NCBI GenBank assembly: GCA_051162045.1
Contig: JBISDI010000003.1
DNA: 64,000 nt
Direction: 5' to 3' (one strand)
Origin: Anaerozeibacter quisquiliarum
GTDB lineage: Bacteria > Bacillota > Clostridia > Christensenellales > Aristaeellaceae
The translations under genes were made by a program, and so were the position numbers. Below, in pieces: positions 32,816 through 41,673 of the stretch. The notes under the pieces are model-generated. The model ran no database searches. It worked only from the letters and a program-made list of their open reading frames with translations, and was not told where the DNA came from. The first letter of the stretch is position 1, and the number at the start of each line of letters is the position of its first letter.

Positions 32816-34060
32816 CTATTTGCATAGGAGAACGGTCAGGTCGTTCACATTGGTGCCGGTGGGGCCTGTAAAAATGAGGCCGTCCGCAGCGCCGAGGATG
32901 GCGTAGGCGTCGTTGTTTTGAAGATGGGCTTGCGCCGAAAGGCCCTTCGCCCGGCAGGCTTCGACGAAGTCCCCGGTCACGATCCCGCCGGCGGCGTCGG
33001 TGGGGCCGTCGGTGCCGTCGGAACCCACGGAGAAGACCAGCACGTCCGCCATGCCCTGAATGCCCAGCGCCGCCGAAAGCGCCAGTTCCTGGTTGCGACC
33101 GCCCCGGCCGGAGCCCTTGAGATGCACCACCGTCTCTCCGCCCAGAATCACCGCGCAGGGCGCTTTGACAGGGTGTCCGGAGGCGCGCACCTCCCGCGCG
33201 ATGGCGGCCAGGAAGCTGCCGGCGTCCCGGGCTTCGCAGCCAAGCGTCGTGGTGAGGATCAGGGGCTCGTACCCCAGCGCCCGGGCGGTCTCCTTCGCCT
33301 GGGTGCACAGCCGGGTCACGTTGCCGATGATCCGGGTCCTCACGTTGCCCAGCGCCTTGGGCGTCTCTCGGCGGAGCGCTTCCATCGCGCCCCGGGTCAG
33401 TTCGATGCCGTATTTTTGGACGATGCGCAGCGCGTCCTGGCCGGTGGTTCCGTCCGGATGGGCGGGGCCGGAGGCGATGGCATCCAGCGAATCGCCCAAT
33501 ACGTCGCTGAGCACGATTGAAACCACTTCCGCCGGCGCGCACGCCTCTGCAAACCGGCCGCCCTTGACGGCGGAGAGGTGCTTGCGGATGGTGTTGATTT
33601 CGGTGATGTCCGCGCCGCTGGCCAAGAGCTGCCGGGTGGCGGAGGCAATGTCCGCAAGCGTCACGCCATCAAGCGGCATCTCGAACAGCGCCGAACCGCC
33701 GCCGGACACCAGAAACAACACCCTGTCCCCTGCGCCCAGCCGGTCGACCAGCGCCATCGCCCGCGCCGCGCCGCGCACGCTGTGCTCGTCGGGCACCGGA
33801 TGGCCCGCCTCGATGATTTCGACCCGCTCCAGCGGGGCCTTCGCGTGGCCGTACTTGGTGACGACGACGCCGGCTTTCAGCCGGCCGCCCAGCGCCTCGC
33901 AGGCGGCCTCCGCCATCTTCCAGGCCGCCTTGCCGATGGCGACCATGTATACGGGCCGGTCTCCCGGCATGTCCGAGAGCGCGTTTTTCACCGCTACGTC
34001 GGGCAGCACCGCCTCGATGGCGGCGTCAATGATGGCGCGGGCATCCTGGTGGATTGTCAT
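32816..34060 (-). CDS. Glycerate 2-kinase, MOFRL family
   Basis: A 414-residue class II glycerate kinase. It has the N-terminal DUF4147 domain (VAIGKAAWKMAEAACEALGG, GHPVPDE, FLVSGGGSALFEMP with the phosphate-binding glycines) and the C-terminal MOFRL domain (GRGGRNQELALSAALGIQG, SVGSDGTDGPTDAAGG). It phosphorylates D-glycerate at C2 to give 2-phosphoglycerate, which enters glycolysis. I chose the ATG at 34060 (MTIHQDARAI) because GGGAG lies 8 bases upstream; the frame is open to 34093. It completes the garR branch and has a consensus promoter with an operator. Confidence 0.9.
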   Translation of the reverse strand: MTIHQDARAIIDAAIEAVLPDVAVKNALSDMPGDRPVYMVAIGKAAWKMAEAACEALGGRLKAGVVVTKYGHAKAPLERVEIIEAGHPVPDEHSVRGAARAMALVDRLGAGDRVLFLVSGGGSALFEMPLDGVTLADIASATRQLLASGADITEINTIRKHLSAVKGGRFAEACAPAEVVSIVLSDVLGDSLDAIASGPAHPDGTTGQDALRIVQKYGIELTRGAMEALRRETPKALGNVRTRIIGNVTRLCTQAKETARALGYEPLILTTTLGCEARDAGSFLAAIAREVRASGHPVKAPCAVILGGETVVHLKGSGRGGRNQELALSAALGIQGMADVLVFSVGSDGTDGPTDAAGGIVTGDFVEACRAKGLSAQAHLQNNDAYAILGAADGLIFTGPTGTNVNDLTVLLCK

Positions 34061-34157
34061 GCGCTTTGCTCCCATCGTTTTCATTATGCTCAATGGCGAT
34101 CCGCCTCCGGCGGCAAGGTTCTCCCGATAAGGGCGTCCGGCCGGGCATAAACGTAGG

Positions 34158-34168
34158 ATGTCCTACAA
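34158..34168. promoter_or_regulatory. GntR/FadR-type operator before the glycerate kinase gene
   Basis: ATGTCCTACAA matches WTGTNNTACAW, inside the palindrome GTAGGATGTCCTAC. It starts 15 bp downstream of the -10 box on the minus strand, as at two other promoters here. Confidence 0.7.
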
Positions 34169-34182
34169 CAAGCCCCGGCACG

Positions 34183-34211
34183 ATTATACCGTGGAATGGC
34201 GCCGCTGTCAA
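34183..34211 (-). promoter_or_regulatory. Perfect consensus sigma-A promoter of the glycerate kinase gene
   Basis: On the minus strand TTGACA (34211-34206) and TATAAT (34188-34183) are exactly 17 bp apart, 12 of 12 consensus bases. Such a strong promoter is normally held off by a repressor, which fits the operator just downstream. Confidence 0.85.
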
Positions 34212-34651
34212 TGGCGACGCGCCGCCGAAAGTCCAAAAAGGCGGCCGGTGGCGGTGAAAAAATGATAAAAATGCCGTGGAAAAGAATGTAATAAAGTGGC
34301 GGCGGGGGTTGGGCAGGCCATCTCCCTCGACACCGAGGAGGAAATCGGCGAACTGGAGCAGATGATCGCCATAGCAAAACTGGCTGAGCCACCTAACCTT
34401 GAGGGCGTGATGCGGCGCGTTCAGCCGCTCTACCCGCCCACCCACACATGTGGCCCGCCACCGCAAATCCTGATGGAGACGGGACGCGGGGGCGCTGTCA
34501 TCGGCGATGGCAACCATCCCGCCGCCGGTACTGCGCAGCGGCAGAAGCATGGGTGCAGTTGTACACGCGCAGCGCTGCGTTACGCAATTGCGCCTTTTCT
34601 TTTCTGCCCGATTCTGCTATACTACCTTGAGAACCAAACTGAGGTGTACGC
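34212..34651. other. Intergenic stretch with no assignable gene
   Basis: Open frames on both strands (up to about 120 codons) show no domain, ribosome site or plausible composition. A TATACT about 34 bp before the hydrolase start may be its -10 box. Otherwise I see nothing. Confidence 0.4.
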
Positions 34652-35446
34652 ATGACCATCGAACTCAACGGCGCGACCGTATACTACGAGCAGCACGGCC
34701 AGGGCCAGCCTACGCTGGTGCTGCACGGTTGGGGCGGCAAGTGCGAGAGCTTCGCCCCGCTGCTGCGCGACTGTGCCGACGCCTTGCATATGACCGCGCT
34801 CGACTTCCCCGGCCATGCCCGCTCGAGCGACCCGCCCGAGCCTTGGAGCGTGACCGAATATATGGAAATGACGGCTCAGCTGCTGCGCGCGCTTTCCATC
34901 CCCCGAGCGCACATCGTCGCGCATTCGTTCGGCGGGCGCGTCGCGCTGGCGCTGGCCGCCACCTACCCCGAGCTGGTCGGCCGCATGGTGCTGACCGGCG
35001 TTCCGGGGCTGAAAACCACGCCCCCGCCCGCGCGGAAGGCGCGCTCCGCGATGTACCGCGCGCTCAAGGCGCTGCTTGACAACCGCCTGACCCGCGCCTG
35101 GCTCGGCAACGCGCGCATAGACGCCCTGCGCGGTCGGCTGCAGGAAAAGTTCGGCTCCGCCGACTACAGGGCGCTCTCGCCCGAGATGCGCAAGACCTTC
35201 TCGCGCGTGGTCACCCAGGACCTGACGCCCTACCTTAGCCGGATCGCAGCCCCCACCCTCCTGTTCTGGGGCGATCAGGATACGGCCGCGCCGCTGTGGA
35301 TGGGCCGCGCGATGGAAAAGGGCATAACCGACGCGGGGCTTGTGGTGATGGAAGGCGCGGGCCATTTCGCCTACCTCGACCGGTACGCCGATTTCCGCGC
35401 GGTGGTCCGGAATTTTTTGTGCGAATCCGCCGGGGGTGAACGCTGA
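34652..35446 (+). CDS. Alpha/beta-fold hydrolase
   Basis: A 264-residue hydrolase. The oxyanion motif LHGWGGKCESF is at residues 25-35, the nucleophile elbow AHSFGGRVAL places the serine near residue 92, the acid is in FWGDQDTAAPL near 212, and the catalytic histidine is in EGAGHFAYLDR near 240. The substrate is unknown. Its stop overlaps the start of the Mur ligase (CTGATGG), so it belongs to the same operon as two peptidoglycan precursor enzymes. Confidence 0.85.
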   Translation: MTIELNGATVYYEQHGQGQPTLVLHGWGGKCESFAPLLRDCADALHMTALDFPGHARSSDPPEPWSVTEYMEMTAQLLRALSIPRAHIVAHSFGGRVALALAATYPELVGRMVLTGVPGLKTTPPPARKARSAMYRALKALLDNRLTRAWLGNARIDALRGRLQEKFGSADYRALSPEMRKTFSRVVTQDLTPYLSRIAAPTLLFWGDQDTAAPLWMGRAMEKGITDAGLVVMEGAGHFAYLDRYADFRAVVRNFLCESAGGER

Positions 35447-37047
35447 TGGATTTTATGGGCTGGCTGTCGGCCGCGGTGGTGGCCGGCGTGTGCACCGCAT
35501 ACAGCCGTTACTACCTGCATATGCTGCAGCTTGAAAGCTATCAGCTCGACGGGTATCGGCGTTGGCTTTCCAGGAACCGCGACAAGCTGATGGGCGCGAC
35601 GCAGGGCATAGGCGTGCTGGCCGCGATCGCCGATGTGCTGCTTGGGCTGATCTTGACCATGCTGATGGGCGCGGACGCCGCGCGGATCACCGCCGCGCTC
35701 GTCGTGCTCGCCGGGTTCGGCATTGCGGCCTGGCGCGTGGGCATCCGCCAATACAAGGCCCCCGAGAAGAAGCCGTTCGCGCTGACGGCGCGCATGAAGC
35801 GGCTGTACATCTGCCTCGGCCTGTGCGCGTTGCTCGCAGCCGCGCTTTTGAGCGCGCTGAAACTGCCCGCCTACCTGCTGTTCGTGGGCGTGCCCTACCT
35901 GACCCTGGTGGCGGGATTCATCATGCAGCCGATCGAGACGAGGGTCAACGCGTTCTACCTGAACGACGCCGCGCGCAAGCTCGCGGCGCGTCCCGACTTG
36001 GTCAAGGTCGGCATCACCGGTTCGTTCGGCAAGACCTCGACCAAGTTCATTTTGGCCTCCATCCTGTCCGAGAAATACGCCGTGCTGGCCACCCCGGGAA
36101 GCTTCAACACCCCGATGGGGCTGACGCGCGCGATCCGCGAGCAGCTCGAGGTGCACCATCAGGTATTCCTGGCCGAGATGGGCGCGCGCCATGTGGGCGA
36201 CATCCGTGAGCTGTGCGAGCTGGTCGAGCCCGAGTACGGCGTGCTGACCAGCGTGGGGCCGCAGCATCTCGAGACCTTCGGCTCGGTCGAGGCCGTGGCC
36301 AAGACCAAGTACGAGCTGATCGAGGCGCTGCCCAAGCACGGCGCGGCCTTCTTCGGGGCCGACGGCGGCATCGTCGACGAGTTGTACCGGAAGACCCCGA
36401 TCGAGAAGTACCGCGCGGGGCTCGGCAGCGGGTTCCTCAACATGTACGCCGAGGAGATCGAGGTGGGCCCGCGCGGCAGCCGTTTCACATTGTGCGACGC
36501 CGAGGGCGGCCGCGTGCGCTGCGAGACGCGCCTGCTCGGGCGGCACAACATCGCCAACATCGTGCTGTGCTGCATGGTGGCGAAGCGCCTGGGGCTGACG
36601 CTGGACCAGATCGCGCGGGGCGTAGGCCGCGCCGAGCCGGTCGAGCACCGGCTGCAATTGCTGCCGGGCGCGAACGGCATGACCATCATCGACGACGCGT
36701 TCAACGCCAATCCGGTGGGTGCCGAGGCCGCGCTCGACGTGCTGCGCGCGTTCCCCGGCCGGCGGCTGATCGTGACGCCCGGCCTGGTCGAGCAGGGGGA
36801 GCAGGAGGCCGCGCTCAACCGCAGGTTTGGCATGCAGTTGGCCGGCAGCTGCGACCATGCCATCCTGATCGGGCCGAAGCGCAGCCAGCCGATCCTCAAG
36901 GGCGCGCTCGAGGGCGGGCTCGCCAAGGATCAAGTTACGGTGGTCGCCGACCTCGCCGAGGCGACGGCGGTACTCGCGCGCATCGGCCGGCCCGGCGACG
37001 TGATCCTGTTTGAGAACGACCTGCCGGACAACTACAGCGAAGGGTAG
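35446..37047 (+). CDS. MurF-like ligase with an N-terminal membrane domain
   Basis: A 533-residue Mur ligase. The first about 170 residues hold four or five predicted membrane helices. The ligase part then shows the ATP-binding GITGSFGKTSTKFILASILS near residue 185, the LAEMGARHVGDIRELCELVE segment usual in MurF, the DAFNANPVGAEAALDVLRAF motif near 420, and the C-terminal domain. MurF adds D-Ala-D-Ala to the UDP-muramoyl-tripeptide, and ddl follows 14 bp later. Ordinary MurF is soluble and about 450 residues, so this is a membrane-tethered variant known in some Clostridia. Confidence 0.82.
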   Translation: MDFMGWLSAAVVAGVCTAYSRYYLHMLQLESYQLDGYRRWLSRNRDKLMGATQGIGVLAAIADVLLGLILTMLMGADAARITAALVVLAGFGIAAWRVGIRQYKAPEKKPFALTARMKRLYICLGLCALLAAALLSALKLPAYLLFVGVPYLTLVAGFIMQPIETRVNAFYLNDAARKLAARPDLVKVGITGSFGKTSTKFILASILSEKYAVLATPGSFNTPMGLTRAIREQLEVHHQVFLAEMGARHVGDIRELCELVEPEYGVLTSVGPQHLETFGSVEAVAKTKYELIEALPKHGAAFFGADGGIVDELYRKTPIEKYRAGLGSGFLNMYAEEIEVGPRGSRFTLCDAEGGRVRCETRLLGRHNIANIVLCCMVAKRLGLTLDQIARGVGRAEPVEHRLQLLPGANGMTIIDDAFNANPVGAEAALDVLRAFPGRRLIVTPGLVEQGEQEAALNRRFGMQLAGSCDHAILIGPKRSQPILKGALEGGLAKDQVTVVADLAEATAVLARIGRPGDVILFENDLPDNYSEG

Positions 37048-37061
37048 GGGGGCTTTATATC

Positions 37062-38252
37062 ATGAAACTCAATCTGGCCGTAACCTACGGCAGCCGCACC
37101 TGCGAACACGACGTTTCGATCATCTCGGGGCTGCAGGCCGCCGACGCGGCGCGCGGCGCAGGCTATCAGGTGACGCTCGTGTACATCGATAGAGGCGGCG
37201 CGTGGTACGCCGGCGAGGCGCTGTGGGACATGGCGCTCTACCGCGATTTCGACCCCGCGAAGGTCACGCGGGTGCTGCCGCTGGGCGAGGACGGCAAGCT
37301 GGTCCTGATTAGGTACCCCGAGGAGAAGAAGGTGCTGTTCGGCTCGGGAAGGGCGGTGGTCGCCGCCTGCGACGCCGTGCTGCCGGTGATGCACGGCATG
37401 AACGGCGAGGACGGCACGCTGCAGGGCATGCTCGAGATGCTGGACGTGCCCTACGCCTCGGCGGGCGTGCTGGGCTCGTCGGTGGGCATGGACAAGATCG
37501 CGATGAAGATGCTGTTTACGGGCTGCGGCTTCCCGGTGCTGCCGGGCGAGTGGGTGGATCGGTCCGACTGGGCCGAGCACCGCGAGGACACCCTCGCCCG
37601 CCTCGAGCGCGCGCTGCCCTATCCGGTGTACGTCAAGCCCGCGAACCTCGGCTCCTCGATCGGGATCAGCCGCGCCGACGACCGCGCGGGCCTCGCGCAG
37701 GCGCTCGACGTGGCGGCGGCGTTTGACCGGCGGCTGCTGGTGGAGAAGGGCGTAGCCGATCTGAAGGAAGTCAACTGCTCGGTCATGGGCTACGCGGGCA
37801 ACGTGCGCGCGTCGGTCACCGAGATGCCGGTGCGCTGGGATGAGTTTTTGACCTTCGACGAGAAGTACATGCGCTCGGCCAAGGGCGGCAGCAAGGGCAT
37901 GCAGTCGCTGAGCCGCCAGGTGCCGGCTCCCATCTCGGCCGAGCTGACCGCGCGCATTCAAGCGCTGTCGGTCGATATCTTCAAGGCGCTCGACTGCAAG
38001 GGCGTGGTGCGCATCGACTTCATCCTGGACGGCGCGGACGGCGCGCTCTACGTCGAAGAGATCAACACCATCCCCGGCTCGCTCGCGTTCTACCTGTGGG
38101 AAGCCAGCGGCGTGAGCTTCCAAAATATGATCGACAAGATGGTCGAATGCGCGCTCAAGGCCTACGCCGACAAGCGCCAGAGCGTGTTCTCGTACAAATC
38201 GGATATTTTGAACCGGCAGGGCGGCGGGACGAAGGGGAAACTGGCGAAGTGA
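37062..38252 (+). CDS. ddl: D-alanine-D-alanine ligase
   Basis: A 396-residue ATP-grasp ligase. EHDVSIISG near residue 14, HGMNGEDGTLQGMLEMLDVP near 111, the ATP-binding YVKPANLGSSIGISRADD and the Mg-binding DFILDGADG...YVEEINTIPGSLAF near 320-345 are all present. It makes D-Ala-D-Ala for the upstream MurF. It is about 30 residues longer than typical Ddl, with an extended C-terminal tail rich in lysine. I cannot tell D-Ala from D-Lac specificity. Confidence 0.92.
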   Translation: MKLNLAVTYGSRTCEHDVSIISGLQAADAARGAGYQVTLVYIDRGGAWYAGEALWDMALYRDFDPAKVTRVLPLGEDGKLVLIRYPEEKKVLFGSGRAVVAACDAVLPVMHGMNGEDGTLQGMLEMLDVPYASAGVLGSSVGMDKIAMKMLFTGCGFPVLPGEWVDRSDWAEHREDTLARLERALPYPVYVKPANLGSSIGISRADDRAGLAQALDVAAAFDRRLLVEKGVADLKEVNCSVMGYAGNVRASVTEMPVRWDEFLTFDEKYMRSAKGGSKGMQSLSRQVPAPISAELTARIQALSVDIFKALDCKGVVRIDFILDGADGALYVEEINTIPGSLAFYLWEASGVSFQNMIDKMVECALKAYADKRQSVFSYKSDILNRQGGGTKGKLAK

Positions 38253-38253
38253 A

Positions 38254-38303
38254 ATTTGCCCGCGGCGCAGGGGAGGGGCTCCTCCCATGTGCCGCGGGCA
38301 AAT
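38254..38303. terminator. Bidirectional terminator between ddl and the DUF4097 operon
   Basis: ATTTGCCCGCGGC pairs perfectly with GCCGCGGGCAAAT, with a further GGGAG/CTCCC stem inside. A/T-rich bases on both flanks (GAAATT and AATGTCATT) suit termination from both sides of the convergent genes. Confidence 0.75.
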
Positions 38304-38316
38304 GTCATTGTGCCGC

Positions 38317-39162
38317 TTACGGCGCAAAGGCCACGTCAATCGACCCGTTGACGCTCTTCACATTGAGCTGCCGCGGCCCGTTGCCGCCGGACGTCAGGTT
38401 GTTGTCCCCCAGCGCCGTCCGCGCGGATACGGTGTACTCCGACGCCGCGCCCGCGAGGCTGCCCGCTATGCCGCCGTTGGTGGTGCGGTAGTCGCCGCGC
38501 CGGGCGTCCACGGCGGTAAAATTGATGGGGCCGTTGACCGACTGGCCGAAGACCGACTGCGCCGTCGAATCGGTCAGCAGCACCGCCCCGTTTGTCGTCT
38601 CGGCGCGCATCTCCCCCGCGCACCGCACGCCTTTCGCCGATATATCGCCGTTGGTGGTGGACATCGAAAGCGCTTGCGCCGCGACATCCTCGACGCTCAC
38701 CGCGCCGTTCACGGTGGACAGCGTCATCGGCACGTTCACGCCCGCGGGCACGTAGACCAGCACATCATGGTCGCTTTCACCGCAGTATGTGATCCCCACG
38801 CGTTCATACCAGGGCCGATCGTCCACATAGTGCAGGCGGAACACGCCGTCATTGTGCAGATCCGCCTCGTAGCGCCCGTGTTTGCGCTCGTAGCACACCG
38901 CGCGCCACTGCCCGTCCGCGGACGGCCGCACGATGATCGAGTGATCCTCGTCCGTAACCATGAGCGCGGTCACGCGTTCGGCCGGATAGGCCGACTGCCC
39001 ATCCGACTCGCGCAATTCGCCCACCGGCCGGATCGTCCGCTGCTCGGACGGCCCCCGCGTGTCCAGGTTCTCCAAACTGAACCCCGCCATGGCAAAACCG
39101 GCCAGCGCAAGCACCAGCCCCAGGCCCAGCAGCCTCAACGCAAAGCGCGCCAGATTGTTCAT
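38317..39162 (-). CDS. DUF4097 beta-helix-like protein with N-terminal membrane anchor
   Basis: A 281-residue protein with a membrane helix at residues about 8-30 and a repetitive beta domain. Short repeats such as LSTVNGAVSVEDV, MSTTNGDISAKGV and AETTNGAVLLTDS (the TNG/VNG ladder) mark the DUF4097 family. It would sit outside the membrane. It is the last gene of the PadR-DUF1700-DUF4097 operon, a common Bacillota cassette linked to envelope stress, whose function is unknown. Confidence 0.85.
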   Translation of the reverse strand: MNNLARFALRLLGLGLVLALAGFAMAGFSLENLDTRGPSEQRTIRPVGELRESDGQSAYPAERVTALMVTDEDHSIIVRPSADGQWRAVCYERKHGRYEADLHNDGVFRLHYVDDRPWYERVGITYCGESDHDVLVYVPAGVNVPMTLSTVNGAVSVEDVAAQALSMSTTNGDISAKGVRCAGEMRAETTNGAVLLTDSTAQSVFGQSVNGPINFTAVDARRGDYRTTNGGIAGSLAGAASEYTVSARTALGDNNLTSGGNGPRQLNVKSVNGSIDVAFAP

Positions 39163-39759
39163 CTACATGGCCTCCCTTCTGTGAAACCCCCGCCGCAGCG
39201 CGCGCCACGCCCGCTGTGTCAATCGCGCCGCGCGCGTCGCCGAGCGCGTCATGGGCCGGTACAGCAGCAGCCCCAGCGCCGTCAAGGTCAGCCCCAGGCC
39301 CAGCATGAACAGCCCGCTGGCCGGCTGCCTGACCAAAAAGGACAGCGCGGCCAACGCCGACGCCGCGCCCGCCGCCAGCATGCTCACCGTCGAGATGGCC
39401 AGCCCCAGCCACAGCATCCACAGCGCGAGCAGCAGCATGGCCGCTGTGAGCAGCGCCGCCGCCAACAGCGGCATCCACAGCGGCGCGCTCAGGATCAGCA
39501 GCGCGAGCCGCCAGCCGCCGGGCTCGCCCGGCGCGCTTTCCTCGGACGCGGCTTGCCGATTGGGTACGCCGGAACTGATGATGCGCCGCGCGATTTCGTC
39601 GATCGGCTCCATGCCGGCGACCGCCGCCTGCTCATCCATGCCCTCCTCGATCCGGTCGGACAGCATCTCGTCGTAGTAAGCGGCGCACTTCGCGCGCTCC
39701 GCCTCGCCGAGCGCGCCCAGGCGGTCCGTCAGCGCGTTCAAGAATTCATCCTTTGTCAT
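39163..39759 (-). CDS. DUF1700/HAAS-domain membrane protein
   Basis: A 198-residue protein. The first about 65 residues (MTKDEFLNALTDRLGALGEA, then YYDEMLSDRIEEGMDEQAAV) form the DUF1700 (HAAS) domain, and three or four membrane helices follow between about 80 and 165. It overlaps the PadR gene by 14 bases. In relatives it transmits a signal between the membrane and the PadR regulator; this is inference. Confidence 0.85.
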   Translation of the reverse strand: MTKDEFLNALTDRLGALGEAERAKCAAYYDEMLSDRIEEGMDEQAAVAGMEPIDEIARRIISSGVPNRQAASEESAPGEPGGWRLALLILSAPLWMPLLAAALLTAAMLLLALWMLWLGLAISTVSMLAAGAASALAALSFLVRQPASGLFMLGLGLTLTALGLLLYRPMTRSATRAARLTQRAWRALRRGFHRREAM

Positions 39760-40069
39760 CTGCGTTGCTCCTCTCGATGAATGCGTACACGGCCATCATC
39801 TGACGCCATTGCATAAGAAACGCGCCGATGCGCGCGCGGCCCTCGCCGGTCAGGCGGTAGTACTTGCGCAGCCGCCCGTTGTGTTCCACCGAATACACCG
39901 CCACGCATTCCGCGCCTTCCAAGCGCTTCAGGATCGGGTACAGCGTGGATTCGGAAATCTCGATCACCGGCGACACGTCCTTGATGATCTGATACCCATA
40001 GGAGTCGCGTCGTCTGAGCGCCGCCAGCACGCAAATCTCGAGCACCCCCCGCTTCAACTGTGCGTCCAA
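39746..40069 (-). CDS. PadR-family transcriptional regulator
   Basis: A 107-residue winged-helix regulator. LKRGVLEICVLAALRRRDSY near the start, ISESTLYPILKRLEGAECVA in the recognition helix and RKYYRLTGEGRARIGAFL in the wing are typical. It is the small PadR class with a short C-terminal helix. Its gene leads the operon and an operator-like palindrome overlaps its promoter, so it probably represses itself and the two genes below. Confidence 0.9.
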   Translation of the reverse strand: MDAQLKRGVLEICVLAALRRRDSYGYQIIKDVSPVIEISESTLYPILKRLEGAECVAVYSVEHNGRLRKYYRLTGEGRARIGAFLMQWRQMMAVYAFIERSNADDKG

Positions 40070-40090
40070 GGCAACACCTCCCGTCGCACA

Positions 40091-40121
40091 ATACTATACT
40101 TCGCATAGTATATCGCGTCAA
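40091..40121 (-). promoter_or_regulatory. Promoter and PadR operator of the DUF4097 operon
   Basis: On the minus strand TTGACG (40121-40116) and TATAGT (40098-40093) are 17 bp apart. A perfect 7-7-7 palindrome, ATACTAT and ATAGTAT at 40091-40111, covers the -10 and the spacer, as expected for autorepression by PadR. Confidence 0.75.
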
Positions 40122-40426
40122 GTTAAATTGCCGAAAAGCGCGCGCCGGCCGATAGGCGTGTTTGTACATACAATAGGTATCCGAACAACGGGGGGAGCGG
40201 GACGAATCGGTGCCGGGAGAGCGCGAGTTTATGGAGGGGCTCCACGCCCATGGGCGCGCGCTGTACCGCGCGGCCCGCTCGATCCTGCCCGGCCGCCTGA
40301 TCCGGCTCAACCGCGTGCAGCGGAATCGGACGAAGGTTCCGGTATCGATGAAAGCGCAGGTTTGTCCAACGTGTTTGACAAACCCACGCCAGAAATGATT
40401 TTCATGATTTTTAATACAAGTTTCAA
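40122..40426. other. Intergenic stretch with no assignable gene
   Basis: Small GC-rich frames occur on the plus strand (for example 40210-40398), but none resembles a known family or has a convincing site. I see no other structure before the rplM promoter. Confidence 0.4.
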
Positions 40427-40455
40427 TTGACACGGCAGCCAGAATGCGGTAGACT
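40427..40455 (+). promoter_or_regulatory. Sigma-A promoter of rplM-rpsI
   Basis: TTGACA (40427-40432) and TAGACT (40450-40455) are 17 bp apart, in front of the ribosomal protein operon. Confidence 0.65.
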
Positions 40456-40562
40456 ATACGGTGCGTCGATGGGATCACTAGCCCCGATACCATGGATGTA
40501 GGTGGAAGGCGCGTTGACCTCGCGCCGGAATCCGTCCGACAGATAATGGGGAGGAATTCTAC
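40456..40562 (+). promoter_or_regulatory. 5' leader of rplM-rpsI, possible L13 autoregulatory leader
   Basis: About 100 bases of leader contain a GGCGCG/CGCGCC hairpin (40508-40526) and smaller pairings before the ribosome site GGGGAGG. Many Bacillota have an L13-leader RNA in this place. I cannot confirm the consensus structure by eye. Confidence 0.35.
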
Positions 40563-40994
40563 GTGAACACCTATATGGCCAAGAAGGGCGCCGTGGATCG
40601 TCAATGGCTGGTCATTGACGCCGAAGACCTGGTGCTGGGCCGCATGGCCTCGCAGGTCGCCTCGATGCTGCGTGGCAAGCACAAGCCCTGCTTTACGCCC
40701 CACGTGGACACCGGCGACTACATCATCATCGTCAATGCGGACAAGGTTCGCTTCACCGGCAAGAAGCTCGATCAGAAGCTGTACCGCCATCACACCGGCT
40801 ATCCGGGCGGCTTGAAGGAAGCCACCGCGCGCCAGATGATGGCCAAGAAGCCGGAATTCGTCATCAAGGAAGCCGTCCGCGGCATGCTGCCCAAGGGACC
40901 GCTCGGTTACGCCATGCTCAAGAAGCTGCATGTGTACGCCGGCCCCGAGCACAAGCATGAAGCGCAGCAGCCGGTTGCCTTTGAAATTAAGTAA
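40563..40994 (+). CDS. rplM: 50S ribosomal protein L13
   Basis: A 143-residue uL13. WLVIDAEDLVLGRMASQVAS near residue 15, the CFTPHVDTGDYIIIVNADKV segment and VRGMLPKGPLGYAMLKKLHV near 107 are diagnostic. The start is GTG with GGGGAGG 8 bases upstream. rpsI follows, the usual order. Confidence 0.98.
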   Translation: MNTYMAKKGAVDRQWLVIDAEDLVLGRMASQVASMLRGKHKPCFTPHVDTGDYIIIVNADKVRFTGKKLDQKLYRHHTGYPGGLKEATARQMMAKKPEFVIKEAVRGMLPKGPLGYAMLKKLHVYAGPEHKHEAQQPVAFEIK

Positions 40995-41012
40995 GGGAGG
41001 AGGGCTTTGGTC

Positions 41013-41405
41013 ATGTCTGAAGTTTGCTACAGCGCCGTAGGCCGCAGGAAGAAGGCGATCGCCCGTGTCCGCCTGATCCCCGGCGAAGGCAACATCGTGA
41101 TCAACAAGCGCGCCATCGACGACTATTTCGGCGTCGAGACGCTCAAGACCGTCGTGCGTCAGCCCATGACGCTGACCGACACCTTGGCCCGCTTTGACGT
41201 GCTGGTCACCGTGACCGGCGGCGGCTACACCGGCCAGGCCGGCGCGGCGCGCCACGGCATCGCCCGCGCGCTCGTGAAGGCGGACGAGGAACTTAAAGGA
41301 GCGATCAAGCGCGCCGGCTACCTGACGCGCGACCCGCGCATGAAGGAGCGCAAAAAGTACGGCCTCAAGGCCGCCCGCCGCGCGCCCCAGTTCTCGAAGC
41401 GCTGA
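41013..41405 (+). CDS. rpsI: 30S ribosomal protein S9
   Basis: A 130-residue uS9, the usual length. GRRKKAIARVRLIPGEGNIV near the start, TVTGGGYTGQAGAARHGIAR, and the C-terminal KYGLKAARRAPQFSKR that reaches the decoding centre are all present. The ATG at 41013 has AGGAGGG 8 bases upstream; an in-frame TTG two codons earlier is too close to it. Confidence 0.98.
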   Translation: MSEVCYSAVGRRKKAIARVRLIPGEGNIVINKRAIDDYFGVETLKTVVRQPMTLTDTLARFDVLVTVTGGGYTGQAGAARHGIARALVKADEELKGAIKRAGYLTRDPRMKERKKYGLKAARRAPQFSKR

Positions 41406-41417
41406 GTTTGCCTGCCC

Positions 41418-41452
41418 ATGGAGTCTCCCTTGCGGAGGCTCCATTTCATTTT
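41418..41452 (+). terminator. Rho-independent terminator of rplM-rpsI
   Basis: ATGGAGTCTCC pairs with GGAGGCTCCAT (one mismatch, 5-base loop) and is followed by TTCATTTT, 12 bp after the rpsI stop. Confidence 0.85.
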
Positions 41453-41510
41453 GCGGCGGAAACGGGGAAGCATGGCGGGAAGCCTGAGCATGCGCCCTCC
41501 AAACGATTCC

Positions 41511-41673
41511 AGGTAACCGCCGATCAAATCCCACGCGCGGTGGCGGCTGCCTTTGCGCCATCTTGCGCCTGCAAAATCCTCGACGTAGCGCCGCTACGCC
41601 TTCAAATTTTGCAAGCGCAATCTGACGGAAATTCAGCGCGCCACCGCACGCGTGCTTTAATCGGCGCTTACCT
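41511..41673. mobile_element. MITE-like palindromic element, full copy 2 (163 bp)
   Basis: It differs from the copy at 9038-9200 at only a few positions and has the same length. Flanks of the GGTAACC...TTACC core are CA on the left and TA on the right. It lies in the gap after the rpsI terminator and abuts another hairpin on its right. Confidence 0.75.

Noticed and set aside
34296..34655. Plus-strand frame of 119 codons before the hydrolase
   Set aside because: It has no ribosome site, overlaps the hydrolase start, and its composition is not protein-like.
40128..40430. Small plus-strand frames between padR and rplM
   Set aside because: Arg/Pro-rich products without sites or family resemblance.
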